Below, piece by piece: positions 32,904 to 42,583 of a stretch of 64,000 nt of DNA. The notes beneath the pieces were generated by a model that did no database searches, had not been told where the DNA came from, and saw only the letters and a program-made list of their open reading frames with translations. Source of the DNA: Pegoplata infirma (Eukaryota > Arthropoda > Insecta > Diptera > Anthomyiidae). A program made the position numbers and the translations under genes. Numbering within the stretch: position 1 is the stretch's first letter; each line of letters begins with the position of its first letter. Location of the stretch: NCBI GenBank assembly GCA_963921195.1, contig OY992540.1, positions 191,999,576 through 192,063,575 of the forward strand, read 5' to 3'.

Positions 32904-35900
32904 GGCAGCCTCAGCTGCACTATTGCTGCGCCTGACGACAGGAGCAGTTGACTTGGTTTTTATCCAAGAGCCCTGGGTGCGGGGTGGCAGGGTTTGCGGA
33001 TTGAAGACCCCTGGGTTTAAGTTGATGGTTGCCAAAGGTGAGGGCTCACCAAGAGCCTGCATCTTGGCGAAAAATGGCTTAAATATATTCTTTTTATCAA
33101 CTTTTAGTGATATGGATGTTACAGCGGCTAGCTTAGAGCTTCATGGGAAATCTATTTGGCTCGCCTCTGCGTATTTTCCTAATCCGGGGCCAATACCCCC
33201 GGAGAAGGTTGGCGGTCTGATTCGGGAGTCTGAATCTAGGGGACACCAGTTACTAGTGTGCTGTGATGCTAATGCACATCATTCGATATGGGGTAGTACA
33301 GACACAAATGATAGAGGCGAATCACTTTTGGAGTTTTTGTTAAGCACTAACCTGTATATTTGTAACAAGGGTAGTGAACCAACTTTCGTTACAAGTACGC
33401 GGCAAGAGGTTCTTGACGTAACACTTGTATCAGATACATTGTCTGACAGAATTGATGACTGGAGAGTTTTGGAAGAGCATTCTTTCTCAGATCATCGCTA
33501 CATTGAGTTTTTACTCAGGGAGCGTGCCCCGGTTGAGACAGTCTCTAGAAATCTGAGAAGAACAAACTGGGTGAAATATAGGGAGACTTTTTCTTTGCTT
33601 TTGGATGAAGTACCCCTATCTGAACCGCATAGTTTAGCGGAAATTGACTGTCTGGTTGACCATATAACAAATGTTTGTAATAGGTGCCTGGATGCGTCTT
33701 GCCCTTCTGCAAAGCCTAGAGGAAAAAAAAAGCCACCTTGGTGGTCAAATGAGTTGCAGACGAGCAGAGATTCCTGCAGAAAGCTCTTTAATAAGGCTAA
33801 ATTTTCAAGAGCGGACGAGGACTGGTCTGCATACAGGCTGCAACTTAAGAGTTATAAAAAGATGATCAGAAATGCAAAATGTGATTCTTGGAAAAACTTC
33901 TGTGGAAACATAGAAGACGTTTCTGAGGCATCCAGGCTGCGCAAGGTTCTGGCTTCTTCTCCTTGCACCCTAGGATACCTGAAAGATCCTAATGGGGTGT
34001 GGTCTTCCTCCAGTGGAGAGTCGCTGGATCTCCTTTTAAACACGCATTTTCCGGGCAATTCCATGACGCCGTTTCAAGCTTTGGAACGTTCTGACGCCCA
34101 AGCATCTGAAATTGCTTCGGAAATAATAAATATGCCAACATTAATCTGGGCGATAAAAAGCTTCAGGCCCTATAAATCCCCGGGACCTGATGGTATAATC
34201 CCGGCTGAGTTGCAGCAAGTGTTGGACTATATAGCCCCGTTGCTGTATAATCTATACACAGCATGCATCAACTGGTCGTATATTCCTTTAAAATGGAGGG
34301 ATACCAGAGTCGTATTTATCCCGAAGGCTGGGAAAAGTTCCCACACAGCTCCGAAGGATTTCAGACCAATTAGTCTGTCTTCTTTTTTGTTAAAGACAAT
34401 GGAACGAATGATAGACTCATATTTGCGTAGAGTGATTGACCCGAGGTTGCTTTCGACAAAGCAACATGCATACAGCAAGGGACGATCAACGGAAACAGCT
34501 CTTCATGAGCTCGTTGGTACCATCGAGAGATCGCTTTCGGTAAAGGAGTACACTATGGTGGCCTTTCTTGATATTGAGGGGGCTTTTAATAATGTCATTC
34601 CAGAATCGATAATATTGGCATTGTCTGGTCTGGGAGTAAAGCGTGAAATCGTTTTAATGGTGGAAAACCTACTTGCCAATAGACGTATAACGTCTGAATT
34701 GGGAGCGTCCGTCATATCTCGATTTGTCAATAGGGGCACACCACAAGGAGGTGTTCTTTCGCCGCTTCTTTGGAACCTGGCACTGAATTCAATGCTACTA
34801 TCTCTAGAAGCACGTGGTTGTCATGTTATCGCATATGCTGACGATGTCGCGATAGCGGTAAAGGGGAAGCATCTGCCAACATTGCGGGACATTCTTCAGA
34901 GTTCTCTGAAAGATCTGTCTAAATGGGCAAGAGACTGTGGTCTAGGAGTTAATCCCAGTAAAACAGAGCTTGTTTTGTTTACAAGGAAAAATAAGATTCC
35001 TGCTTTTGATCCTATTTCTCTGGACGGTACTGAAATCACCTTCTCAGATGGAGCCAAGTATCTTGGAGTATTTCTAGATAGGAAGCTGAATTTCAGGCGT
35101 AATATTGAGGAACGGGTGAGAAAAGCAACGATTGCTTTGTATTCCTGTAAAAGGGCCATTGGAAAACGATGGGGTTTTAGCCCTCAAGTCGTTCATTGGA
35201 TCTATACATCAGTGGTGCGTCCAATTTTGCTGTATGGAATCATTGTCTGGTGGCCTGCTTTGGAAACAAAAGCGAACTTTGTCTTTATCACGAAGGTACA
35301 AAGAATGGCGTCAATGTGCATCACTGGTGCTCTTCGTACTACACCTACGGCTGCATTAGAAATCCTCCTTCACCTGATACCCTTGGACATATTGGGTAGG
35401 CAGTATGCGGCTGCGTCGGCAATTCGACTTAATAGCACGCTGCAATGGAGGAGCAGTGATTGTGGCCATAGCGCGATCTTGAAAAAGATAACAATACCAC
35501 AAAATGTGGACTGTGCTCCCTCTTTGAGCCTCTTTGAGCGCCACTTTACCACTATGATACCATCCAGGGAGTCTTGGATGGGGGATACTCCGGGTAGTGG
35601 AGCTACCATAAATTTTTACACAGATGGATCGAGGCTGCACGAACAAGTGGGCTTTGGGGTCTATTCGGAAGAGCTTGGATTGAGCCTGGCTCGTAGATTG
35701 CCAGATCATTGCAGTGTTTACCAGGCAGAGATGCTGGCAATAAAGGAAGTGGCTGACTGGTTGAGCTGCAATGTCTTGTCTACAACCGCAGTCAACATCT
35801 ATACTGACAGTCAAGCCGCGGTCAAGTCCCTGGATTCAATGTTTCTGAAAACAAGATCTGCCCTTAACTGCCGCACGTCTTTAAATGAGATGGCCAAGCA

Positions 35901-36459
35901 GTTTAACATACGACTCATATGGGTCCCAGGGCACAGAGACATTCCAGGGAATTGCAAAGCCGATGAGCTTGCAAGACTAGGAACTACCTTACAGGTTCCA
36001 ACAGAATTGGAATGTGTTGGTATGCCTCTAGAAACTTGCAAGCAAAACCTACGGCTTTGTTCTGCGACGGAGACTAATCAAAGATGGGCAAATGGATGGA
36101 CGTGTAAGACAACACGACTGATTTGGCCTTCTCTTAATCAGGGGCGCACAAGTGAGCTGATATCGCTTCCAAGAGGAGAGATTTCGACGGTGGTTTCTAT
36201 AATTACCGGACACTGTCTTATAGGGAAGCACGCAGAGCGGTTAAATGTGCCGTCGAATGACTTTTGCCGAAGTTGCATGGATGAAGAGGAGTTGGAAACT
36301 ATCGAACACTTTATTTGCCATTGCCCGGCACTTTCTGGTCAGCGACTTGCTTCACTGGGATCTAGGGAGCTGTACGATCTTTCTGATTTGTCGGATGTCA
36401 AAATACAACATCTAAGGAGTTTCATAAGAAGCTCAAACTGGTTTAACGACAGGGACTAG
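32866..36459 (+). CDS. LINE ORF2: AP-endonuclease, reverse transcriptase, RNase H, zinc motif
   Basis: 1197 residues from the ATG at 32866 (MLRFLQINLHHCK), where the endonuclease fold begins; the frame is open upstream to 32728. Endonuclease 1-215: IQEPW near 35, CCDANAHHSIWGS near 135, SDHR near 209. Reverse transcriptase about 470-760: FIPKAGK near 484, motif A AFLDIEGAFN (Asp 569), motif B RGTPQGGVLSPLLW near 624, catalytic YADD at 657-660. RNase H about 915-1050: YTDGS (Asp 920), AEML (Glu 955), YTDSQAA (Asp 981), WVPGHRDIPGNCKADELA. C-terminal zinc motif near 1130-1155: FCRSC...EHFICHCP. All catalytic residues are present. The domain order with RNase H places it in the LOA/I group. It starts 38 bases before the ORF1 stop, in the +1 frame. 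Compared with its sister copy it lacks 6 bp near 35421. Confidence 0.93.
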   Translation: MLRFLQINLHHCKAASAALLLRLTTGAVDLVFIQEPWVRGGRVCGLKTPGFKLMVAKGEGSPRACILAKNGLNIFFLSTFSDMDVTAASLELHGKSIWLASAYFPNPGPIPPEKVGGLIRESESRGHQLLVCCDANAHHSIWGSTDTNDRGESLLEFLLSTNLYICNKGSEPTFVTSTRQEVLDVTLVSDTLSDRIDDWRVLEEHSFSDHRYIEFLLRERAPVETVSRNLRRTNWVKYRETFSLLLDEVPLSEPHSLAEIDCLVDHITNVCNRCLDASCPSAKPRGKKKPPWWSNELQTSRDSCRKLFNKAKFSRADEDWSAYRLQLKSYKKMIRNAKCDSWKNFCGNIEDVSEASRLRKVLASSPCTLGYLKDPNGVWSSSSGESLDLLLNTHFPGNSMTPFQALERSDAQASEIASEIINMPTLIWAIKSFRPYKSPGPDGIIPAELQQVLDYIAPLLYNLYTACINWSYIPLKWRDTRVVFIPKAGKSSHTAPKDFRPISLSSFLLKTMERMIDSYLRRVIDPRLLSTKQHAYSKGRSTETALHELVGTIERSLSVKEYTMVAFLDIEGAFNNVIPESIILALSGLGVKREIVLMVENLLANRRITSELGASVISRFVNRGTPQGGVLSPLLWNLALNSMLLSLEARGCHVIAYADDVAIAVKGKHLPTLRDILQSSLKDLSKWARDCGLGVNPSKTELVLFTRKNKIPAFDPISLDGTEITFSDGAKYLGVFLDRKLNFRRNIEERVRKATIALYSCKRAIGKRWGFSPQVVHWIYTSVVRPILLYGIIVWWPALETKANFVFITKVQRMASMCITGALRTTPTAALEILLHLIPLDILGRQYAAASAIRLNSTLQWRSSDCGHSAILKKITIPQNVDCAPSLSLFERHFTTMIPSRESWMGDTPGSGATINFYTDGSRLHEQVGFGVYSEELGLSLARRLPDHCSVYQAEMLAIKEVADWLSCNVLSTTAVNIYTDSQAAVKSLDSMFLKTRSALNCRTSLNEMAKQFNIRLIWVPGHRDIPGNCKADELARLGTTLQVPTELECVGMPLETCKQNLRLCSATETNQRWANGWTCKTTRLIWPSLNQGRTSELISLPRGEISTVVSIITGHCLIGKHAERLNVPSNDFCRSCMDEEELETIEHFICHCPALSGQRLASLGSRELYDLSDLSDVKIQHLRSFIRSSNWFNDRD

Positions 36460-36562
36460 TAGGGAAACCTATTACGATCCCGTGGTATCACAATGGACCT
36501 CAGAGTCTACGTGTGTTGACGTAAAACGTCAGCAGCCACTTACAACCTAACCTAACCTAACC
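36460..36562 (+). other. LINE 3' UTR and (CCTAA)n tail
   Basis: A 100-base UTR with GTGGTATCACAATGGACC, AGTCTACGTGTGTTGACG and TAAAACGTCAGC, then ACCTAACCTAACCTAACC. The same UTR blocks recur at 39296-39402, 29715-29772 and 56561-56632, so they are conserved across related LINEs. There is no poly-A signal or poly-A tail. Confidence 0.8.
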
Positions 36563-36589
36563 TAAAACGTCAACTTTCATTTGATTTTG

Positions 36590-36912
36590 GTTTCATAATA
36601 TGAAAAAAATTTTGTGAAAAAACTATTTTTTTTAATTGTTTATATATAAAATATGTTCGAATTTAAGCATTTTGTATTTTGAGGTTATGTAGATTGTACC
36701 AAAAATTTCGACCGCTTAACTAATATTGCTAAAATGCAATATAAAACTTCTCGGAGCACCAGAAAGTAAATATGTTTAGTTTTAGTCATATCTGTGTAAC
36801 ATTTTGGACGTGATTGCCATTTCAACAGACGGACATCTCTATAATCGATCACTGATTTATATAATTTATAAGGTCCCCTATTTCGATGAGTTACAAATAA
36901 AATCATAAACTT
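36590..36912 (-). mobile_element. Decayed mini-me
   Basis: Retains TTCGAATTTAAGCATTTTGT, ATTTTGAGGTTATGTAG, CAACAGACGGACATC and TATTTCGATGAGTTACAAA. The (GTCY)n tract has shrunk to one unit and the ends are lost. From 36913 to 37566 AT-rich DNA without a recognisable gene. Confidence 0.6.
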
Positions 36913-37566
36913 AAAACGACTGCAAAAAAAAATTTCTTACTATTCTTTTAAAAAGAAAAATAAAAAAACCTGCTTTCAAGTTATTGGACAAAAACAGATC
37001 ATTGAACTTATTTTTCTTTTCCTACCTCAAATGTCTTAAAAGAAAAGAAAAATAGTAAAAGTTTATTTTTATTTTCTTCTTCCATTCTTGTAGAGTGTGG
37101 TTTTAATTTTTTTTTTTTTTTTTTCAATAAAAGTTGTTGATCTTGATCATGACTTTTTCAATGTTATTCTGTTGCATTACATTTCTTGTTCAAGTAGCAA
37201 AAAAAAAATATTTTTCTTTATCATCATTTTATACTTGAAAAATGGTTGATTTTCCAGTTGTTTTACTTTCATTTTCTTACATTTCTTTTTCCCGTTTTTT
37301 TTTTGTTGGTTTGTAAGAGAATCGGAACTAAGAAAGAGTAAGATGATAATGACGATGATGTTGGTGGGAAAAACAAAAAGAAATTTTGTAATCATTGTGT
37401 AAATATTTGTAGAGAGTTTAATAACACTAAAAATATGTTTATGTTGATAAGATAATGAAAAAATATTAGTACAAAAAACATTTTGTTATTTGTCGGTTGT
37501 AATTTTTGTAATTTAAATATTTTTGTAAAATGAGGGAAAAAATCTAATTTTTTCTTATATTATGAG

Positions 37567-37870
37567 TTAAATACCTCCGATTTACTCGCGATAAAATCCA
37601 AATTAAAGTAAATCAAATTTGGGATTAAAGATAGAAGTCGGTTGAAATAAAAAAGTTTTTTTTTATAAACCTCAAAAGCCTGAACCTTTACAAAGATACC
37701 AAAGTGGGTTTCATTAAAATCTATGAGCAAATACCAAAGTTATAAAGAGTTTTATGAAACTTTCTTTTATATCAATAGTTATGTACCTCCGATCTACTCG
37801 TGATAAAACCCAAATTAAAGTTAATCAACTTTGGGATTAAAAATAGAAATCGTTGCAAATTAACAATTTT
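37567..37870 (+). repeat. Tandem about 215-bp repeat, 1.4 units before the LINE insertion
   Basis: Unit start TACCTCCGATYTACTCGYGA at 37570 and again at 37784. Unit end CAAATACCAAAGTTATAAA at 37729, and for the second unit at 39477, beyond the LINE copy at 37871-39402. Thus the LINE landed in the second repeat unit. An inverted, more diverged version lies at 40165-40330. Confidence 0.65.
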
Positions 37871-39295
37871 TTCTCAGATGGAGCCAAGTATCTTGGAGTA
37901 TTTCTAGATAGGAAGTTGAATTTCAGGCGTAACATTGAGGAACGGGTGAGAAAAGCAACGATTGCTTTATATTCCTGTAAATGGGCCATTGGAAAACGAT
38001 GGGGTTTTAGCACTCAAGTCGTTCATTGGATCTATACAGCAGTGGTGCGTCCAATTTTGCTGTATGGAATCATTGTCTGGTGGCCTGCTTTAGAAACAAA
38101 AGCGAACTGTGTCTTTATCACGAAGGTACAGAGAATGGCGTCGCTGTGCATCACTGGTGCTCTTCGTACTACACCTGCGGCTGCATTAGAAATCCTCCTT
38201 CACCTGATACCATTGGACATATTGGGTAGGCAGTATGCGGCTGCGTCGGCAATTATAGCACGACTTAATAGCACGTTGCAATGGAGGAGCAGCGATTGGG
38301 GTCATAGCGCGATCTTGAAGAAGATAACAATACCACAAAATGTGGACTGTGCTCCCTCTTTGAGCCTCTTTGAGCGCCACTTTACCGCTATGATACCATC
38401 CAGGGAGTCTTGGATGGGGGATACTCCGGGTAGTGGAGCTACCATAAATTTTTACACAGATGGATCGAGGCTGCACGAACAAGTGGGCTTTGAAGTCTAT
38501 TCGGAAGAGCTTGGATTGAGCCTGGCTCGAAGATTGCCAGATCATTGCAGTGTTTACCAGGCAGAGATGCTGGCAATAAAGGAAGTGGCTGACTGGTTGA
38601 GCTGCAATGTCTTGTCTACAACCGCAGTCAACATCTATACTGACAGTCAAGCCGCGGTAAAGTCCCTGGATTCAATGTTTCTGAAAACAAGATTTGCCCT
38701 TAACTGCCGCACGTCTTTAAATGAGATGGCCAAGCAGTTTAACATACGACTCATATGGGTCCCAGGGCACAGAGACATTCCAGGGAATTGCAAAGCCGAT
38801 GAGCTTGCAAGACTAGGAACTACCTTACAGGTTCCAACAGAATTGGAATGTGTTGGTATGCCTCTAGAAACTTGCAAGCAAAACCTACGGCTTTGTTCTG
38901 CGACGGAGACCAATCAAAGGTGGGAAAATGGATGGACGTGTGAGACAACACGACTGATTTGGCCTTCTCTTAATCAGGGGCGCACAAGTGAGCTGATATC
39001 GCTTCCAAGAGGAGAGATTTCGACGGTGGTTTCTATAATTACCGGACACTGTCTTATAGGGAAACACGCAGAGCGGTTAAATGTGCCGTCGAATGACTTT
39101 TGCCGAAGTTGCATGGATGAAGAGGAGTTGGAAACTATCGAACACTTTATTTGCCATTGCCCGGCACTTTCTGGTCAGAGACTTGCGTCACTGGGATCTA
39201 GGGAGCTGTATGATCTTTCTGATTTGTCGGATGTCAAAATTCAACATCTAAGGAGTTACATAAGAAGCTCGAACTGGTTTAACGACAGGGACTAG
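37871..39295 (+). pseudogene. ORF2 C-terminal part (thumb, RNase H, zinc motif), open frame
   Basis: An uninterrupted frame of about 474 LINE codons, from FSDGAKYLGVFL through RNase H (FYTDGS, AEMLAIKEV, YTDSQAA, WVPGHRD) and the zinc motif to the stop. The upstream in-frame MQINNF comes from flanking DNA, so there is no genuine start. It lacks the endonuclease and catalytic YADD and cannot act alone. It keeps the residues Ile-Ile-Ala at the RT/RNase H linker, where the full copy is shortened. Differences are mostly single bases, so the copy is young. Confidence 0.85.
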
Positions 39296-39402
39296 TAGGG
39301 AAACCTATTACGGTCCCGTGGTATCACAATGGACCTCAGAGTCTACGTGTGTTGACGTAAAACGTCAACAGCCATTTACAACCTAACCTAACCTAACCTA
39401 AC
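37871..39402 (+). mobile_element. 5'-truncated sister copy of the LOA/I-type LINE
   Basis: Begins abruptly at TTCTCAGATGGAGCCAAGTA, which matches 35041 of the full copy, and ends with the same UTR and (CCTAA)4 tail. The flanks AACAATTTTT (37862 region) and AACAAGTTTTT (39403 region) are a likely 10-11 bp target duplication with one change. Identity to the full copy is about 98 percent by eye. Confidence 0.85.
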
Positions 39403-39559
39403 AAGTTTTTATTTTAAAACTTAAACGCCTGAACCTTAACAAAGATAACAAAGCGGGTATCATAAAAATCTATGGGCAAATACCAAAGTTATAAATGAAA
39501 CTTTTTTGGTATTTTTTTTGTATTTTAAATACAACAAAAAAACTCGGTTAAATAACTTA

Positions 39560-40154
39560 CAAGGGAAGTCTCCCTGGTGTCACCCTCCGATCTTCATGAA
39601 ATTTGGATATGTTGTTAACGAAAATTAATTCGACACGTATTTTTTTTAACGGCCCAAACTAATTTTTAGTGGGGTCGATTTGTATGGGGGGAAATTTACC
39701 TTTTTCAGTTTTTTACGATATACGGCTATTTAAACAAAATTAAGATAGGCATTTGTGATATCAGATTAAAGGTATTAAAAATACCTATTTCGTAGTGCTA
39801 ACAACGGGCCAAAGAAGTTAATATTTTTCGACTTATTAACAAAAATGTCCCAAAATTTTGGTATTTTACTCAATATGACGAAAAGTTGTGCATGTTTGGA
39901 CACGTTCTTAGCACACGTAGATAGGTTTTCCAAAGACCTTTCATTTGGAATGTAACATGACTGGGCTTCTTTGTATAATATAGGAGATAAACGAAAAAAT
40001 CTGAAAAATGGCCTTGTCTTCCCCCTCCTTTTTACCCCCTAAATATGAAGTTGGGCCGCTCAAAAAAAAACATGTGTCCCTTTATTTTTTCTGATCTACA
40101 AAATAAAACCAATTCCATAAACATCCGCGGGTGACACTAGTGAGACTTCCCTTG
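39560..40154. mobile_element. TIR element, 595 bp, TTA duplication
   Basis: The ends CAAGGGAAGTCTCCCTGGTG and the inverted CACTAGTGAGACTTCCCTTG continue to GTCACCC / GGGTGAC. TTA flanks both sides (39557-39559, 40155-40157). Non-coding. A 3-bp TTA/TAA target is typical of PIF/Harbinger; the terminal sequence itself is not diagnostic. Confidence 0.72.
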
Positions 40155-40608
40155 TTAGTGTTTTTTGTGTGTATTTTTAATATAATCAGTCATAACTTCG
40201 GTGATAACCCATAGATTTTCATCAAACCGACTTTGTTATCTAAAAAAATTACTTATTGCGATTTCTATTTTTGCCGATTATCCAGATTTTGATTTTCAAT
40301 TTAAAGAACGCATTTATGTCATATGTATGCTAATTCGCGTAATCTAATGAGCTGATAAGATGATAGAAAAACTCTTCATATCACTAATAAATGGTTTCAT
40401 TACAACAATGAAATATTTCATATGCTGAATGAAATTTCATACATATTGTGCAAGATTTTCATTAATTTTGATTCATTAGGTTTCGTAGTTTCATTAAAAA
40501 ATTTCATTAAGTTTTGTTTACAAAATTTGCTTTTTTTTACACCTGTCGTGTCGCGTCTGTTTAGTCTGTTAGTTTACGCGCGCAAAAAACAGCTGATCAG
40601 AACGTGAT

Positions 40609-41095
40609 TTTTATACCCTCCAACTACAGTATGGGGGTATACTCACTTTGTCATTCCGTGTGTAACGCATCGAAATATCGGTCGGGGACCCCATAAAGTA
40701 TATATATTATTGATCAGTGATCGATTCTAAGACATTCTAGCGATGTCCGTCCGTCCGTCTGTCCGTCTGTCCGTCCGTCTGTAGTTAACACGATGCAGTC
40801 CAAAATAAAAGAGCTAGGAACCTCAAGTTTGGCACAAATATGTCTTATGTTCCTAGGCAGGTTAAGTTCGGAAATTGGCCAAATCGGACCAGGGGGAAAA
40901 AAGTTCCCCCTTGAAGAACTAAACCAACCTCTAAAAAATACAGGTTTTTACATGGGTTTTTTTTGTATTTTTGTTAAATAAATGAAACATTTGGTATATT
41001 TATCGCGATGGGAAGGTGCTCTCAACGTGCCCCACTGACCCTATCAACGCCCCCCCCCCCCCAAAAAAAAAAAAACGCCTCTGTCAATTTTTTTT
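40609..41095 (+). mobile_element. Mini-me, first of a tandem pair
   Basis: TATACCCTCCAACTACAGTA, ACGCATCGAAATATCGGTC, (GTCC/GTCT)n at 40745-40780, AAGTTTGGCACAAATATGTC, GTTCCCCCTTGAA and a C14 tract at 41048-41061. It lacks its ATTCGGC hairpin end and runs directly into the next copy. Confidence 0.85.
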
Positions 41096-41705
41096 ATACC
41101 CTCCAACTACAGTATGGGGGTATACTCACTTTGTCATTCCGTGTGTAACGCATTGAAATATCGGTCAGGGACCCCATAAAGTATATATATTATTGATCAG
41201 TGATCGATTCTAAGACATTTTAACGATGTCCGTCCGTCCGTCTGTCCGTCCGTCCGTCCGTCTGTAGTTAACACGATGCAGTCCAAAATAAAATAGCTAG
41301 ACCCTTCAAGTTTGGCACAGATATGTCTTATGTTCCTAGGCAGGTTAAGTTCGGAAATTGGCCAAATCGGACCAGGGGGAAAAAAGTTCCCCCTTGAAGA
41401 ACTAAACCAACCTATAAAAAAATACACTTTTTTACATGTTTTTTTGTATTTTTGTTAATTAAATGAAACATTTGGTATATTTATCGCGATGGGAAGGTGC
41501 TCTCAACGTCCCCCACTGACCCTATCAACCCCCCCCCCCCAAAAAAAAAGAAACGCCCCTGACAAATTTTTGTTTTTATTTTTTTTTTACATTTTGGAGG
41601 GTATAATAGATTCGGCACAGCCGAATTTAACACTCTCACTTGTTTTTTTTACATTTTGGAGGGTATAAAAGATTCGGCACAGCCGAATTTAACACTCTCA
41701 CTTGT
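41096..41705 (+). mobile_element. Mini-me, second of a tandem pair, tail duplicated
   Basis: Same order as the first copy and about 95 percent identical. It includes the end GATTCGGCACAGCCGAATTT, AACACTCTCACTTG. The last 62 bp (TTACATTTTGGAGGGTATAA onward) occur twice, at 41588-41645 and 41650-41705. The hairpin ATTCGGC-ACA-GCCGAAT a few bases before the end is the Helitron-type 3' signal. Confidence 0.85.
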
Positions 41706-42450
41706 TTTTTTTAGAATTTTTATACGAAATTTAAAATGAAATGTTGTTGATTAATTATTAGTATTTATGAAACTCGCGTTGTTTTATATTATTTCGTGGT
41801 TTTACTTATATATTAAAAGTAAATGTTATAGTAAAATTTTGTGTGAGAAAACTGAGTGAAATCTATAGATAAAATAAAAATATGTGAAAGTGTTTTATTA
41901 ACTTGGTTATTTTGTGATTTTTTCAGCCTTTTTTTTATGAAATTTGAAATAAAAAGTAAATTATTAATTTTATATTTACCAAATTCGTGCTGTTTTAAAC
42001 AATTCGTGGTTTTAATTATGTATTACAATTTAAGGTTGGCGTAAAATTTTGTGCGAGAAAACCAAGTGAAAACCATTTTTTATTATTTTTAATTCTATAA
42101 AAAGATCTTTACAATTTCATACATATATTTCATTTTAAAAATAAAAGTAGCATTTATTCAATGAATGTATTTTATTTCAAAAATAAAAAGTAGGATTTAT
42201 TCAATGAAAATATTTCATAAGAACTAAGTACTTTTTTCATTAAAGCAATGAAAAATTTTCATAAAATACAATTTATATTTTGTATGAACAATTTTCATTA
42301 ATTTAATGAAACTTGTTCTTGAAATAAAATTTTATGATACCCATTTCATTAATTCAATGAAACCCTGAATAGGTTCCTTTTTAACGTCATTTTTCATAAC
42401 ATTAATGTAGATTTTCATTATTGGCATGTACAAATTTCTATCAGTGTGTA

Positions 42451-42583
42451 ATACCCAATTCACACCTGAAGTTTAATATCGTTCAAACGAGATTTCGATC
42501 ATACGGTTGTGTATACAATGATACAGAACTATATGATCGAAATCTCCTTCGAATGAGATTTCACCTCAGGTGTGAATGGGCCT
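42451..42583. mobile_element. Short palindromic MITE
   Basis: CCCAATTCACACCTGAAGTT and its near-inverse ATTTCACCTCAGGTGTGAAT bracket the inner pair GAGATTTCGATCATA / TATGATCGAAATCTC. The possible target is TAA, but the left end is imprecise. From 42584 to 43600 the sequence is very AT-rich and nothing was recognised. Confidence 0.6.

Larger units (their letters stand above)
31326..36575 (+). mobile_element. Full-length LOA/I-type LINE with both ORFs open
   Basis: About 5.2 kb: 5' UTR, ORF1, overlapping ORF2, a short 3' UTR and a (CCTAA)4 tail. TAAAACGTCAACT stands at 31326-31338 (again at 31343-31355) and right after the tail at 36563-36575, which is best read as the target duplication. The first motif differs from the element's own 3' UTR GTAAAACGTCAGC, but the similarity leaves some doubt. 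A 5'-truncated sister lies at 37871-39402. Intact frames, a near-perfect sister and a clean tail point to recent activity. Confidence 0.85.
40361..42443. mobile_element. TTTCATTNNAATGAAA-rich element with nested mini-me copies
   Basis: Left part 40361-40530 and right part 42100-42443 are both dense in TTTCATTAATTYAATGAAA palindromes. The likely termini are TGATAGAAAAA and TTTCTATCA. Two mini-me copies (40609-41705) lie inside. A duplicated pair of about 140 bp (41735-41870 and 41935-42075, GTAAAATTTTGTGYGAGAAAAC) fills the middle. Ends are approximate and no clean target duplication was established. Confidence 0.55.

Noticed and set aside
35356..35814. Long minus-strand open frames across ORF2 and its sister
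   Set aside because: They appear in both LINE copies because they are antisense shadows of a conserved coding region.
36541..36562. Interstitial telomere repeat
   Set aside because: The CCTAA run is exactly at a LINE 3' end and recurs at its sister copy, so it is the LINE tail. A telomeric origin is kept only as a hypothesis.
41048..41061. C14 tract as a G-quadruplex regulatory element
   Set aside because: It is part of the mini-me interior (also C-runs at 41531 and 52347), with length variation typical of slippage.
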